A stretch of 64,000 nt of DNA from Caballeronia megalochromosomata (GCA_001580565.1 LRBF01000215.1:39603-103602), one strand, 5' to 3'; positions 1 to 9,089 are shown, counted from the stretch's first letter. Numbers and translations are program-made. The notes: a model not told the origin generated them from the sequence alone.

Positions 1-277
1 TGACGGTGCCGCTGACTCCATCGGAGACGCGCAGCTCCGAGCGCGCCCGATCCAGCTCGGCGAGCGCGCGGCGCGCATGTTCGACGAACACAGCACCGGC
101 TTCCGTGACTTCCATTCCGTATCGGCCGCGAGCAAACAGCGGCATGCCGACGTCTTCTTCCAGCAGACGAAGCTGCCGCGATACCGCCGGCTGAACGATG
201 TGCAGCAGACTCGCGGCCTTCGTGACGCTGCCCGTATCGGCAACCGCGATCAGCGCCCGAAGCTGTTTGATGTCCAT
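1..277 (-). CDS. LysR-family transcriptional regulator, N-terminal part
   Basis: The reverse strand reads in frame from an ATG at 277 to the window edge, giving 92 codons that start MDIKQLRALIAVADTGS. This is a classical LysR winged helix-turn-helix: VTKAASLLHIVQPAVSRQLR at about residues 18-37, then the LEEDVGMPLFARGRYGMEVT wing. The effector domain lies outside the window. It is divergent from the ThDP-decarboxylase operon that starts at 404, with a candidate LysR box between them, so it most likely controls that operon (inference). Confidence 0.9.
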   Translation of the reverse strand, partial: MDIKQLRALIAVADTGSVTKAASLLHIVQPAVSRQLRLLEEDVGMPLFARGRYGMEVTEAGAVFVEHARRALAELDRARSELRVSDGVSGTV

Positions 278-336
278 CTCTCGCTCTCCGAAGAAACCCT
301 TGCAATACCAAATTCGAATGCAGGAATCACGAAATT

Positions 337-359
337 CTATTTCAGAGGTCAAGAAATAG
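337..359. promoter_or_regulatory. Candidate LysR box between divergent LysR and decarboxylase genes
   Basis: A 7-bp inverted repeat CTATTTC (337-343) and GAAATAG (353-359) is separated by 9 bp. It contains the T-N11-A spacing usual for LysR binding sites. It sits 45 bp upstream of the start at 404, in the only intergenic stretch between the regulator and the operon. Confidence 0.5.
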
Positions 360-403
360 CGAATTATGATGCCCACATCAACGCCGACTTCCAAGGAGGA
401 GCA

Positions 404-940
404 ATGAATTCGACAGAGATCCAGGCGCCTGTCTGGCAGCAGGAAATTTTCAAGGTTCTGAAAGAAGGGGGCGTCAGGCAGGTGGCGTACGTCCCCGATG
501 CGGGACATTCGCACGTCATTCGCAGCGTCATCGCCGATCCCGAGATCGAAGACGTCGTGCTGACCACCGAGGAGGAAGGTGTCGCGGTGACGAGCGGCGC
601 GTGGCTCGGCGGGCAGCGCGCAGTCCTGCTCATGCAAAGCAGCGGCGTCGGCAACTGCGTGAACATGTTTTCCCTGCTGTCGAGTTGCCGCTTCCCGTTC
701 TTTACGCTCGTCACGATGCGCGGCGAGTACGCCGAATTCAATCCGTGGCAGGGACCGATGGGCAAGAAGACGCAAGCCGCGCTGGAACTGATGGGCATCA
801 CGGTGTTGCGCGCTGACGATCCCGAGCAGGTCGGCGAGATCGTCAGCGCGGGCTTCGACGCAGCTTTCGAAGCGGGCGAGCAGGTCGCCGTGCTGTTGTC
901 GCAAAGCCTGATCGGGCGCAAGAAATGGGAGAGAAAGTAA
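404..940 (+). CDS. ThDP-dependent decarboxylase, alpha subunit (sulfopyruvate/phosphonopyruvate decarboxylase type)
   Basis: This 178-residue protein matches the ComD-type half of split ThDP-dependent 2-oxoacid decarboxylases, which binds the pyrimidine end of ThDP. The diagnostic block is TTEEEGVAVTSGAWLGGQ (about residues 46-63) followed by LLMQSSGVGN; the glutamate in EEEG is the expected ThDP-activating residue. The start at 404 has an excellent Shine-Dalgarno (aaggagga, 393-400). The stop overlaps the start of the next gene by one base, so the two subunits are translationally coupled. Substrate is not certain: sulfopyruvate is the reference, phosphonopyruvate or another short 2-oxoacid is possible. 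Confidence 0.8.
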   Translation: MNSTEIQAPVWQQEIFKVLKEGGVRQVAYVPDAGHSHVIRSVIADPEIEDVVLTTEEEGVAVTSGAWLGGQRAVLLMQSSGVGNCVNMFSLLSSCRFPFFTLVTMRGEYAEFNPWQGPMGKKTQAALELMGITVLRADDPEQVGEIVSAGFDAAFEAGEQVAVLLSQSLIGRKKWERK

Positions 941-1530
941 TGTCGAATCATACCGATGGCATCGATCGCCGGGCCTTCGTCGCAAGCCTCGTCGAGTCGG
1001 TGCCCGATGCGCTGATCGTGAGCGGTCTTGGATCGGCGTCATACGACGTGTTCGCCGCCGGCGATCGCGATCGCAATTTCTATCTGTGGGGCGCAATGGG
1101 CGGCGCGGCGTCGCTGGGCCTCGGTCTGGCACTCGCGCAACCGGCCACGCCGGTCATCGTCATCACGGGCGACGGCGAGCAACTGATGGGCATCGGCAGT
1201 CTCGCCACGATCGGCGCGAAGCAGCCCGGGAATCTGTCGGTCGTCGTGCTCGACAACGGCCATTTCGGCGAAACGGGCATGCAACGCAGTCATACCAGTC
1301 TCGGTACGGATCTCGTCGCCGTCGCCAAGGGCTGCAATGTGTCCGACGCGCGCCGCATTCGAAGTCTCGATGATCTTCCCGACCTCGTCGAACGGATTCG
1401 TGCGAAGACGGGACCGCTTCTCGCGCAAGTGCTGATCGCATCGAATGAGCCTGAGCGCGCGCTTCCTCCACGCGACGGTGTGTTCGTCAAGAACCGCTTC
1501 CGTGCGGCGCTGGGATACGCGCCGTTCTAA
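940..1530 (+). CDS. ThDP-dependent decarboxylase, beta subunit (ComE-like)
   Basis: The 196-residue partner subunit carries the diphosphate/Mg-binding motif of ThDP enzymes: GDGE at about residues 77-80, then the conserved LDN about 25 residues later (NLSVVVLDNGHFGETG). The N-terminal LWGAMGGAASLGLGLALA is the usual glycine-rich helix before that motif. It starts on ATG at 940, overlapping the stop of the alpha subunit (taATG). With the alpha subunit it should form the active decarboxylase that turns a 2-oxoacid into an aldehyde. The next gene is an aldehyde dehydrogenase, which fits oxidation of that product. Confidence 0.82.
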   Translation: MSNHTDGIDRRAFVASLVESVPDALIVSGLGSASYDVFAAGDRDRNFYLWGAMGGAASLGLGLALAQPATPVIVITGDGEQLMGIGSLATIGAKQPGNLSVVVLDNGHFGETGMQRSHTSLGTDLVAVAKGCNVSDARRIRSLDDLPDLVERIRAKTGPLLAQVLIASNEPERALPPRDGVFVKNRFRAALGYAPF

Positions 1531-1569
1531 AGCCGCTCTCACGCGCTTCACTTCCTTGGAGAGAGTTCG

Positions 1570-3048
1570 ATGGAACACTATCGTCACTACGTCGACGGTG
1601 CCGACCTGAATCCTGCATCGGGCGAATGGTTCGCGAGCGAAAGTCCATTTGCGGGCGAGCCGTGGGCGCAGATTGCGCGCGGCAATGCCGCCGACGCGGA
1701 ACTCGCGGTGCAAGCGGCGCACCGCGCTTTCGCATCGGGCGAGTGGCCGTCCTTGACTGCCAGCGCTCGCGGTCTGCTGTTGCATCGCGTCGCGGACCTT
1801 ATCGCTCGCGACGCCGCGAAACTCGCCGAAATCGAAGTACGGGACAACGGCAAGCTGTACTCCGAGATGCACGCGCAACTGAGCTACGTGCCGCAATGGT
1901 TCCGCTATTACGGCGGCCTCGCGGACAAAGTGCAGGGCAGCGTCATTCCGCTCGACAAGAAGGGCTACTTCAACTACACGCGGCACGAACCGCTCGGCGT
2001 CGTGACGATCATCACGCCATGGAATTCGCCGCTGCTGCTGCTGACCTGGAAACTCGCACCCGCGCTCGCGGCGGGCTGCACCGTGGTCATCAAGCCGTCC
2101 GAGTTCACATCGGCGTCGACGCTCGAGTTCGTGCGGCTGTTCGAGGAGGCCGGTTTTCCGCGCGGCGTCGTCAATGTCGTGACGGGCTTCGGCAATGAAG
2201 TCGGCGCTGCGCTCGTCTCGCATCCGCAGGTGCGCAAGATCACGTTCACCGGAGCCGATTCGACCGGCAGGCGCATCAACGAGCAAGCCGCGAAAGACCT
2301 GAAGCACGTCGGGCTGGAGCTGGGCGGCAAGTCTCCGAACATCGTCTTCGCCGACGCCAATATCGACGACGCCGTCAACGGCGCGGTCTCGGGCATCTTC
2401 GCCGCAACGGGTCAGACGTGCATCGCCGGCTCGCGCCTGCTGGTGCAAAAATCGGTGCACGACGAGGTGGTCGGGCGCGTCGTGGCGCTCGCGAAAACCG
2501 CGCGCATGGGCGACCCGATGAGCGCGGATACGCAGGTCGGTCCCATCACGACCCGTCCGCAGTTCGAGAAGGTGCTCTCTTACATCGACATCGCGCAAAC
2601 CGAGGGCGCGAGGCTCGCGCTTGGCGGGCGGGTAGCGACGCAGGCCGAGTGTGGAAGCGGATGGTTCATCGAGCCGACGATTTTCACGGGCGTCAAAAAC
2701 GACATGCGCATTGCGCAGGAAGAAGTCTTCGGTCCGGTGCTTGCCGTCATTCCGTTCGACGACGAGGAAGAAGCCGTCGCCATTGCCAACGACGTTCGTT
2801 TCGGCCTTGGGGCAGGCGTCTGGACGAGTGACATCGGCCGCGCCTTCCGTATGGCCGAACGCATTCAGTCCGGCACCGTCTGGGTCAACACCTACCGCGC
2901 CGTCAGCTACATGTCCCCGTTCGGCGGATACAAGGACTCGGGCCTCGGACGCGAGAACGGCATCGATGCGATCGACGACTTTCTGCAAACAAAGAGCGTC
3001 TGGATCAATACCGGAGCCAGCACGGGCAATCCTTTCGTGCTTCGCTGA
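1570..3048 (+). CDS. NAD(P)-dependent aldehyde dehydrogenase
   Basis: This 492-residue protein has the full ALDH-superfamily layout: TPWNSPLLLLTWKLAPALAAG at the start of the cofactor fold, the general-base glutamate in LELGGKSPN (about residue 257), and the nucleophilic cysteine in GQTCIAGSR (about residue 289-291). EEVFGPV and PFGGYKDSGLGRENG near the end are also typical. A Shine-Dalgarno (ggaga) precedes the ATG by a few bases. It lies 39 bp behind the split decarboxylase, so its natural substrate is probably the aldehyde made there. If that is sulfoacetaldehyde, the product would be sulfoacetate. The family is too broad to settle the substrate from sequence alone. Confidence 0.9.
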   Translation: MEHYRHYVDGADLNPASGEWFASESPFAGEPWAQIARGNAADAELAVQAAHRAFASGEWPSLTASARGLLLHRVADLIARDAAKLAEIEVRDNGKLYSEMHAQLSYVPQWFRYYGGLADKVQGSVIPLDKKGYFNYTRHEPLGVVTIITPWNSPLLLLTWKLAPALAAGCTVVIKPSEFTSASTLEFVRLFEEAGFPRGVVNVVTGFGNEVGAALVSHPQVRKITFTGADSTGRRINEQAAKDLKHVGLELGGKSPNIVFADANIDDAVNGAVSGIFAATGQTCIAGSRLLVQKSVHDEVVGRVVALAKTARMGDPMSADTQVGPITTRPQFEKVLSYIDIAQTEGARLALGGRVATQAECGSGWFIEPTIFTGVKNDMRIAQEEVFGPVLAVIPFDDEEEAVAIANDVRFGLGAGVWTSDIGRAFRMAERIQSGTVWVNTYRAVSYMSPFGGYKDSGLGRENGIDAIDDFLQTKSVWINTGASTGNPFVLR

Positions 3049-3141
3049 TCCGACGAGCGCGGCAGCCATCGCTGTCCCGCGCTCGATACCCATGCCGAAG
3101 CGACGTCAGATCGCCGGCTCATCAGACTGAATGGAGACGTC

Positions 3142-4446
3142 ATGACTGTAGACACGCTCGGCCGGAGCACGGCCGTCCCCCAAACCGACACGCGACGTTG
3201 CATCAGGGCGATCATCAGTGCGTCGTCCGGCAATCTCGTCGAGTGGTTCGACTTCTTCGTCTACTCCTTCTGTTCGATCTACTTCGCGCATGCGTTTTTT
3301 CCGGCCGGTAACGCAAGCACGCAACTTCTCAACACGGCCGGCGTCTTTGCAACCGGCTTTTTGATGCGGCCCATCGGCGGATGGATGTTCGGCCGCATAG
3401 CGGATCGACTGGGCCGAAGGAACTCGCTCATCATCTCCGTTTTGATGATGTGCTCCGGTTCGCTCCTCATCGCCGTCATTCCCACCTATGCGACCATCGG
3501 CGCGGCCGCGCCCGCACTGTTGCTCGCTGCCCGCTGTTTTCAGGGTCTCTCCGTGGGCGGCGAGTACGGCACCAGCGCAACCTACATGAGTGAAATCGCC
3601 GTTGCGGGAAGAAGAGGGTTTTTCGCTTCGTTCCAGTACGTCACCGTCATCGGTGGACAAGTCGCGGCGCTCATCGTGGTCGTCGTGCTTCAGATGATGC
3701 TCTCGAACGAGGAGCTTCGCGCCTGGGGTTGGCGCATTCCTTTCGCGATCGGCGCTGTGGCGGGTCTGATCTCACTGCATCTGCGCCGTTCCCTCGAAGA
3801 GACATCATCGGCCGCAAGCAGAAGCCGCAAAGACGCCGGCACACTGCGCGGACTCTGGACGCACAAACGCGCGCTTCTGACGGTGGTGGGCTTCACGGCA
3901 GGCGGCTCGCTCGCGTTCTACACGTTCACAACCTACATGCAGAAGTATCTGGTGAACACCGCTGGCATGAACGCCAAAACGGCCAGCATCGTGATGACGG
4001 TAGCGCTCGTCATCTACATGCTGATGCAGCCGGCTTTCGGTGCTCTCTCGGACAAGATCGGGCGGCGCACGTCGATGATTCTGTTCGGTATCCTGACTGC
4101 CATCTGCACCGTTCCGCTGATGCACGCACTGAAGAACACGACCAGCCCGATCGTCGCGCTCGGGCTGGTGCTTGTCGCGCTCGCGATCGTCAGCTTCTAC
4201 ACGTCGATCAGCGGGCTCATCAAGGCCGAGATGTTCCCCGCGGAGGTTCGTGCGCTCGGCGTCGGGCTCTCGTATGCGATCGCGAACGCGATCTTCGGCG
4301 GTTCGGCGGAATTCGTCGCGCTGTCGCTCAAGTCCGTCGGGTCGGAATCGATGTTCTACTGGTATGTGACTGCGCTCGCCGCCATCGCAGCCGTCGTGTC
4401 TTTGCGGATGCGCGATCCCGCAAAAGCGGGGTATCTGCGGTCGTAG
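3142..4446 (+). CDS. MFS transporter, metabolite:H+ symporter (MHS) type
   Basis: This 434-residue inner-membrane protein has about 12 hydrophobic segments. It carries the MHS-family marks GNLVEWFDFFVYSF at about residues 32-45 and the loop 2-3 signature GRIADRLGRRNSL. MHS carriers take up small organic acids, alpha-ketoglutarate, shikimate, citrate or betaines by proton symport. It follows the aldehyde dehydrogenase by 93 bp on the same strand with its own Shine-Dalgarno (ggaga), and probably imports the substrate or precursor of the decarboxylase pathway (inference). Confidence 0.85.
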   Translation: MTVDTLGRSTAVPQTDTRRCIRAIISASSGNLVEWFDFFVYSFCSIYFAHAFFPAGNASTQLLNTAGVFATGFLMRPIGGWMFGRIADRLGRRNSLIISVLMMCSGSLLIAVIPTYATIGAAAPALLLAARCFQGLSVGGEYGTSATYMSEIAVAGRRGFFASFQYVTVIGGQVAALIVVVVLQMMLSNEELRAWGWRIPFAIGAVAGLISLHLRRSLEETSSAASRSRKDAGTLRGLWTHKRALLTVVGFTAGGSLAFYTFTTYMQKYLVNTAGMNAKTASIVMTVALVIYMLMQPAFGALSDKIGRRTSMILFGILTAICTVPLMHALKNTTSPIVALGLVLVALAIVSFYTSISGLIKAEMFPAEVRALGVGLSYAIANAIFGGSAEFVALSLKSVGSESMFYWYVTALAAIAAVVSLRMRDPAKAGYLRS

Positions 4447-4557
4447 CCAGCATGCCGCCTGCGTTATAGTTTGCTTCAGCGCCCGTGAGCGCAGGTTGAA
4501 CTCGACGCTCGAACCGGATGGAATCGGCAGCACGACCCGAACATAAGGAGTTTCGCG

Positions 4558-5703
4558 ATGACTCGAAACGTTCTCATCTCCGGCGCCGGCGTCACGGGCC
4601 TGGCGCTTGCCTTCTGGCTGAATCGTGCGGGATTCGCCGTCACGCTCGTGGAACGCTCCGACGGATTCAGGCGAGGCGGTCAGGCTGTCGATATCCGTGG
4701 CGTCGCGCTGCATGTCGTGGAGGCAATGGGCCTGATCGATGACGTCCGCAGCTTGCGCACGCAGCTCAAAGGCATGTCGATGCTCGACGCCGACGGCAAC
4801 GAGATCCATCGGACGGAAGAACGCACATATAGCGCGGGCCGCCTCGACAGCGACGACATCGAGATCTTCCGCGACGATCTGTGCGAATTGCTGATGAACG
4901 CATTGAGCGAGAAGGTCGAGTTCATGTACGGCGACAGCATTCGCACGATCGACCAGCGTGCGGACGGCGTCACTGTCGGATTCGAAAGCGGTCCGGACAG
5001 ATCGTTCGATCTCTTGATCGGCGCCGATGGAATCTACTCGAACGTCCGGAGGCAGGTGTTCAACGCTGAAGCAGAGGTTGTTTTCCCTTTGGGCGTCGTG
5101 CTTGCGCTGTTTTCCACGCCCAATCTCATCGGGCTCGATGACTGGCAGATCGGGCATCGGGTGAACGATATCGGCTATGTCATCTACCCGAGCCGGGACA
5201 AGCGCGAATTGCGCATCGGGGTGGGATTCGAGGCGCCCGAGCCGCCGTTGTCCCGAAGTGATGTCGATGCACAGAAGCGCGTCGTTTCGAAGCGTTGCGC
5301 GCATCTGAAGGGCGACTTCCCCCGGTTCCTCGATGCGATGACGAGCACAGACCAGTTCTACTACAACGAGCTGGCGCAGCTACGCATGCCGGCGTGGTCG
5401 CACGGCCGTGTCGTGCTGGCGGGCGATGCGGCGCACTGCGCATCGCCGTTTTCGGGTCAGGGCACGAGCCTCGGGCTTGTCGGCGCGTTCGTCCTTGCGC
5501 ACGAACTCGTGCGCCACCCGCAAGATTCCGCAAGCGCGTTCGCGGCCTATGAAGTCCGCATGCGGCCGTATGTCGATCTGAATCAGGCGCTGGTCGATCT
5601 CGAACGCGAAGGACCCGTGCCTGACGAGCAACTCGACGAGGCGAAGAACGGGATCGAACTGAGGGATTTGCTGGCCGAGAAGATCGGTTCGCAGAGACGC
5701 TGA
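4558..5703 (+). CDS. FAD-dependent monooxygenase, PHBH/TetX-like
   Basis: This 381-residue group A flavoprotein monooxygenase has an N-terminal FAD Rossmann motif (ISGAGVTGLALAFWL, residues 7-21) ending in the ribose-binding VERSD. A mid-region LLIGADGIYSNVRR (DG motif) and C-terminal VVLAGDAAHCASPFSGQGTS (GD motif) complete the FAD site. The nearest recognisable group is the TetX-like/2-polyprenyl-6-methoxyphenol hydroxylase subset that hydroxylates aromatic or antibiotic substrates. The start has aaggag 10 bases upstream. It stands alone between an MHS transporter and a convergent oxidoreductase gene, so no substrate can be inferred. Confidence 0.85.
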   Translation: MTRNVLISGAGVTGLALAFWLNRAGFAVTLVERSDGFRRGGQAVDIRGVALHVVEAMGLIDDVRSLRTQLKGMSMLDADGNEIHRTEERTYSAGRLDSDDIEIFRDDLCELLMNALSEKVEFMYGDSIRTIDQRADGVTVGFESGPDRSFDLLIGADGIYSNVRRQVFNAEAEVVFPLGVVLALFSTPNLIGLDDWQIGHRVNDIGYVIYPSRDKRELRIGVGFEAPEPPLSRSDVDAQKRVVSKRCAHLKGDFPRFLDAMTSTDQFYYNELAQLRMPAWSHGRVVLAGDAAHCASPFSGQGTSLGLVGAFVLAHELVRHPQDSASAFAAYEVRMRPYVDLNQALVDLEREGPVPDEQLDEAKNGIELRDLLAEKIGSQRR

Positions 5704-5717
5704 CAAGCGTCAGGTGA

Positions 5718-6758
5718 TCAATCGCCCGGAAGGAACACGGTGCTTCCCGACCTGGCAGCGACATGCACGGCTGTAGTCGCTTCGAGCGTGCGCAGCCCGT
5801 CGAGCGCCGAGCAGACCGGTGCCTCCGCACCGTCGACCACCGCGCGGAAGTGACGAAGCTGCTCGGTATAGGGGCAGCCGGCATGGGGCGCGGTCCGTTC
5901 CTGCGTCAACGGGTCATGCCATCCTTTGCCGCTGCGGTATTCCCACAGTTCGAGCCGCGGAAGCGTCAGTGAAGCGTCTGTACCGCAGAGGTAGTGCGAA
6001 TTGACGTCCTGACGCGGGAAGCGTTCGACTTCTCCCGCGGCGAGGTCGTAGTTCCACGGTGCCGCGACGGTATCGCTGACGCTGACCGTTGCGAGCGCAC
6101 CGTTGCGAAACTTCAGCACGACTGCCGCGGTGTCTTCCACTTCGAATCCACGCGTCTCATTCGACGTGACCGCCTGCAGGCTTTCGAGGTCGCCGAACAG
6201 ATGACGAAGCAAGTCGATATCGTGGATCAGATTGATGAGGATCGGGCCGCCGCCTTCCGTGCGTCGCCACGCGGTATTGAAGTAGTCATCGGGTTTGAGC
6301 CAGGTGCACAGGGCCGTTGCGCTCACGAGCTTTCCGAGGCGCCCCGATGCGACGATCTCGCGCGCACGCCGCACGATCGGATTGTGTCGCCGCTGGTGGC
6401 CGACGAGCACCGGGACCCGGAACTCGCGGGAAGCGTCGCTGATGCGTTGCGCGTCCTCGACCGTATGCGCGATGGGCTTCTCCACGATCACCGCAACGCC
6501 GCGCTCGATGCAATCGAGCGCGATGCGCGCATGCGTCGCGTTGGGCGTCGCGATGACCACGCCCTTCGGCTTCACGGTATCTAGCATCGCCCGGTGGTCC
6601 GCAAACCACGGTACGTTATAGGACGCTGCCATTTGTCTGGCTGCATCGGTCGGATCGGCGATGGCCGCGAGTGATACGTCGTCATGCCTGGCGGCCAGGT
6701 CGATATGTACCTTGCCGATCAATCCAGCGCCGATCACGGCTACGGGCATTTTGCTCAT
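5718..6758 (-). CDS. Gfo/Idh/MocA-family oxidoreductase
   Basis: This 346-residue NAD(P)-dependent dehydrogenase begins with the Rossmann motif VIGAGLIGKVHIDLAARHD and carries the family's EKPIAHT motif at about residues 94-100. Members oxidise sugars, inositols or sugar acids, or reduce their keto forms. It is the last gene of a minus-strand operon behind a TIM-barrel isomerase (gap 39 bp) and an ACS-type MFS transporter. Together they look like uptake and early conversion of a polyol or sugar acid. The Shine-Dalgarno is weak, which suits translation from an operon mRNA. Confidence 0.88.
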   Translation of the reverse strand: MSKMPVAVIGAGLIGKVHIDLAARHDDVSLAAIADPTDAARQMAASYNVPWFADHRAMLDTVKPKGVVIATPNATHARIALDCIERGVAVIVEKPIAHTVEDAQRISDASREFRVPVLVGHQRRHNPIVRRAREIVASGRLGKLVSATALCTWLKPDDYFNTAWRRTEGGGPILINLIHDIDLLRHLFGDLESLQAVTSNETRGFEVEDTAAVVLKFRNGALATVSVSDTVAAPWNYDLAAGEVERFPRQDVNSHYLCGTDASLTLPRLELWEYRSGKGWHDPLTQERTAPHAGCPYTEQLRHFRAVVDGAEAPVCSALDGLRTLEATTAVHVAARSGSTVFLPGD

Positions 6759-6797
6759 GATTGAGATGTTCAGGTTAGTTGGAAAACAGGGACGCGC

Positions 6798-7622
6798 TCA
6801 GGCCAGCCGCTGCTCGTCGAGAAGGCTTCGCCCGATGACCTGCTTCGATGCCTTGAACGCCAGCGCGAGCCGTTCGGGGGCCTCGAGCGTCGCAAAAGGG
6901 ATTTCGGCGCTGATGAGCGTATGGGACGGCAGTGAACGCAATAGCCCCGCGAGCGGCAACGCACCCTGGCCGGGCGGCAGACGGCCCTCGCGAGCCTCGC
7001 GGATGATCGCGTCGTCGCCAACCGGCGAGACCGCTGGCGCGTCGCAAATCTGGACGGCGTGCAGGTACGCGGCCGGGAGTTCACTCACATCGGCAGGCGA
7101 GCCTCCGGAGCGCATCAGATGCAATGCATCGATCAGAATCGAGCCGTTCGGCCTCGCGGCGGCGTCGAGCACGCGTCGCGCGTCGTCGAGCGTGCCGACA
7201 TGCCGCCAGCGCATGAACTCGAGATCGATCCGCAAGCCGAAGCCCGCGGCGAGGTCGCACAGCGCCTCGAAGTTTGCGACGAGGCGCGAAAAGTCGCCGT
7301 CGTCACCGGACACGGTCACGCTCTGCGCGCCCAGTCCCGCTGCCGCTTCGAACATCGCTTCATAAGACGGGACCACGATCTCCGGCAGAATCGGGATGAA
7401 CTCGACCTCGCGAACGGTCATGCCGTGATCGTCGAGCAAGCGGGCGAGCCGGCGATGTTCAGCGCTGCCGGCTTTTAGCGGATAGTGGATTGCGCCCAGC
7501 GCCACGGGATGGGTGCGCAGTCCGACCGCGGCGAAGCCTGCTCTCGCGCTCTCCATCACGAGTTCGGACGGATTCAGTTCCAGCGCGGTGAGGTGCGCTA
7601 CGCCGATTCGATATGCGTTCAT
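6798..7622 (-). CDS. Sugar phosphate isomerase/epimerase-like TIM-barrel protein
   Basis: This 274-residue protein fits the xylose isomerase-like TIM-barrel family (AP endonuclease 2 fold), with metal-ligand-type acidic and histidine residues (for example LRIDLEFMRW and GSILIDALHLMRSGG). The ATG at 7622 was chosen because aagga lies six bases upstream and homologues begin at MNAYRIG-like sequences; longer readings run into the transporter gene. Relatives include hydroxypyruvate isomerase, inosose dehydratase and 3-dehydroshikimate dehydratase. The reaction is unknown. Its first 164 bases overlap the open end of the upstream transporter gene. Confidence 0.82.
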   Translation of the reverse strand: MNAYRIGVAHLTALELNPSELVMESARAGFAAVGLRTHPVALGAIHYPLKAGSAEHRRLARLLDDHGMTVREVEFIPILPEIVVPSYEAMFEAAAGLGAQSVTVSGDDGDFSRLVANFEALCDLAAGFGLRIDLEFMRWRHVGTLDDARRVLDAAARPNGSILIDALHLMRSGGSPADVSELPAAYLHAVQICDAPAVSPVGDDAIIREAREGRLPPGQGALPLAGLLRSLPSHTLISAEIPFATLEAPERLALAFKASKQVIGRSLLDEQRLA

Positions 7623-8964
7623 TGACGTCCTTGCTTTCGAAAGAAGAGGCTTCGAGTTCGATGCGCTTGATGTCGCCGACCACGAAGAGGTAGCAGAACG
7701 CGCCGACCAGCGTGATGGCGGAGACGAACGCGAGGGCATACACGAACGATCCGGTGGCATTGACGATCAGTCCGATGACGAGCGGCGTCACGATCCCGGA
7801 GGCATTCGCGAACAGGTTGAAGATGCCGCCGCTCAGGCCGAGGAGTCCTTTCGGCGCGATATCGGAGACGATCATCCACGCCAGTGCCGAAAGTCCCTGC
7901 GAAAAGTACGCGACGCACAGAATGGCGATCACCGCTTCCGTCGAGTCGACGAAGTTCGCAAGGACGATGCTTGATCCGGTGAGCAGGCCCGCCGTCACAG
8001 GCAGCTTGCGGGCCCAGTTGAGCGACATGCCTCGACGAAGCATCGCGTCGGAAATCCAGCCGCCCGCGAGCGTGCCGACGGAAGCCGCGATGAAGGGCAG
8101 CACGGCGAGTATCCCGACCTTGAGCCAGGGCATGTGGCGTTCCGTCACCAGATAGGTCGGAAACCACGTGAGAAAGAAAACGTTGGTCGCGTTGCTCGCG
8201 AACTGCGCGATGCAGATGCCGAGCATGCGGCGCTCTTTCAGCATCGCGACGAGGTGCGACCACTGAAAGCGCACATGGATGCGGCCGCTGCTTACCACGC
8301 CGCCGCCGGCTTCGATATGCTCCAGTTCCGCGCGATTGGCACGGCCGGACTCATGCGGTTCCCTGAAGCGCGCGAGCCAGATCCAGCCGAACACGATCCC
8401 CACCGCGCCGACGATTCCGAACAGCGCGCGCCATCCGTAACGGTGCTCGAGCCAGAAGAGAAGCGGGCTCAGGAATGCCAGCCCCGCGTATTCCGCGAAC
8501 GTGTAGACGCCTGTGGCGCGTGCCCGTTCGCTTTGTGGAAACCAGGTGGCGACGACGCGGCTGTTGGTCGGAAAGCACGGCGCTTCGGCCATGCCCACCA
8601 GGAGGCGCAGGATCAGCAGCGTGACGAAGCCCAGCGCCAGTCCTTGCAGTCCGGTGAACAGCGACCACAGCGTCAGGGCGAAGAAATACGTCCATTTGGT
8701 GCCGATGCGGTCGAGCAGAATGCCGCCCGGAATCTGCGAAGCCGTATAGGTCCACGAGAACGCCGAGAAGATGACGCCCATCGTCGCGGGCGTCAGTCCG
8801 AGGTCGTGGCTCATGTTGGGCGCGGCGATGCCGGCGACGCTGCGGTCGAGATAGTTGATCATCGTGCCGACCGCGAGCAATCCAAGAATGCCGAAGCGAG
8901 CCCGCGTGCGGCGCGCGGTCGCGGACGCCGCGTCGCCGGCCTGAAGGCCTGATGCGTATTTCAT
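7459..8964 (-). CDS. MFS transporter, anion:cation symporter (ACS) type
   Basis: The reading frame gives 501 residues with about 12 membrane segments and the ACS-family mark LAVGTMINYLDRSVAGIAAP in segment 1. This family moves organic anions such as D-galactonate, glucarate and phthalates. The ATG at 8964 has ggaga upstream. The normal end of the family is near GDIKRIELEAS; after that the frame runs about 60 more residues of Arg/Ser-rich sequence over the start of the isomerase gene. A TGA in the neighbouring frame overlaps the isomerase ATG exactly, so a one-base frameshift near the 3' end is suspected. It is divergent from the LysR gene at 9090. Confidence 0.85.
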   Translation of the reverse strand: MKYASGLQAGDAASATARRTRARFGILGLLAVGTMINYLDRSVAGIAAPNMSHDLGLTPATMGVIFSAFSWTYTASQIPGGILLDRIGTKWTYFFALTLWSLFTGLQGLALGFVTLLILRLLVGMAEAPCFPTNSRVVATWFPQSERARATGVYTFAEYAGLAFLSPLLFWLEHRYGWRALFGIVGAVGIVFGWIWLARFREPHESGRANRAELEHIEAGGGVVSSGRIHVRFQWSHLVAMLKERRMLGICIAQFASNATNVFFLTWFPTYLVTERHMPWLKVGILAVLPFIAASVGTLAGGWISDAMLRRGMSLNWARKLPVTAGLLTGSSIVLANFVDSTEAVIAILCVAYFSQGLSALAWMIVSDIAPKGLLGLSGGIFNLFANASGIVTPLVIGLIVNATGSFVYALAFVSAITLVGAFCYLFVVGDIKRIELEASSFESKDVNERISNRRSAPHRAGTESVRTRDGERESRLRRGRTAHPSRGAGRNPLSAKSRQR

Positions 8965-9089
8965 CGTTGTCTCCACTGTTGTGAACGTCCGCCTCGAAGG
9001 CAGCATCTGAGGCGATTTTATAGACAACACTTTTGCTATCAATGGGGCTTTCGTTGTTTCATCATTCACACTTCGTTTAGAATCCGCGC

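Noticed and set aside
1039..3093. 684-codon open frame on the minus strand opposite the decarboxylase beta and aldehyde dehydrogenase genes
   Set aside because: Arg/Asp/His-rich shadow of high-GC genes with no domain or ribosome site; the plus-strand genes are unambiguous.
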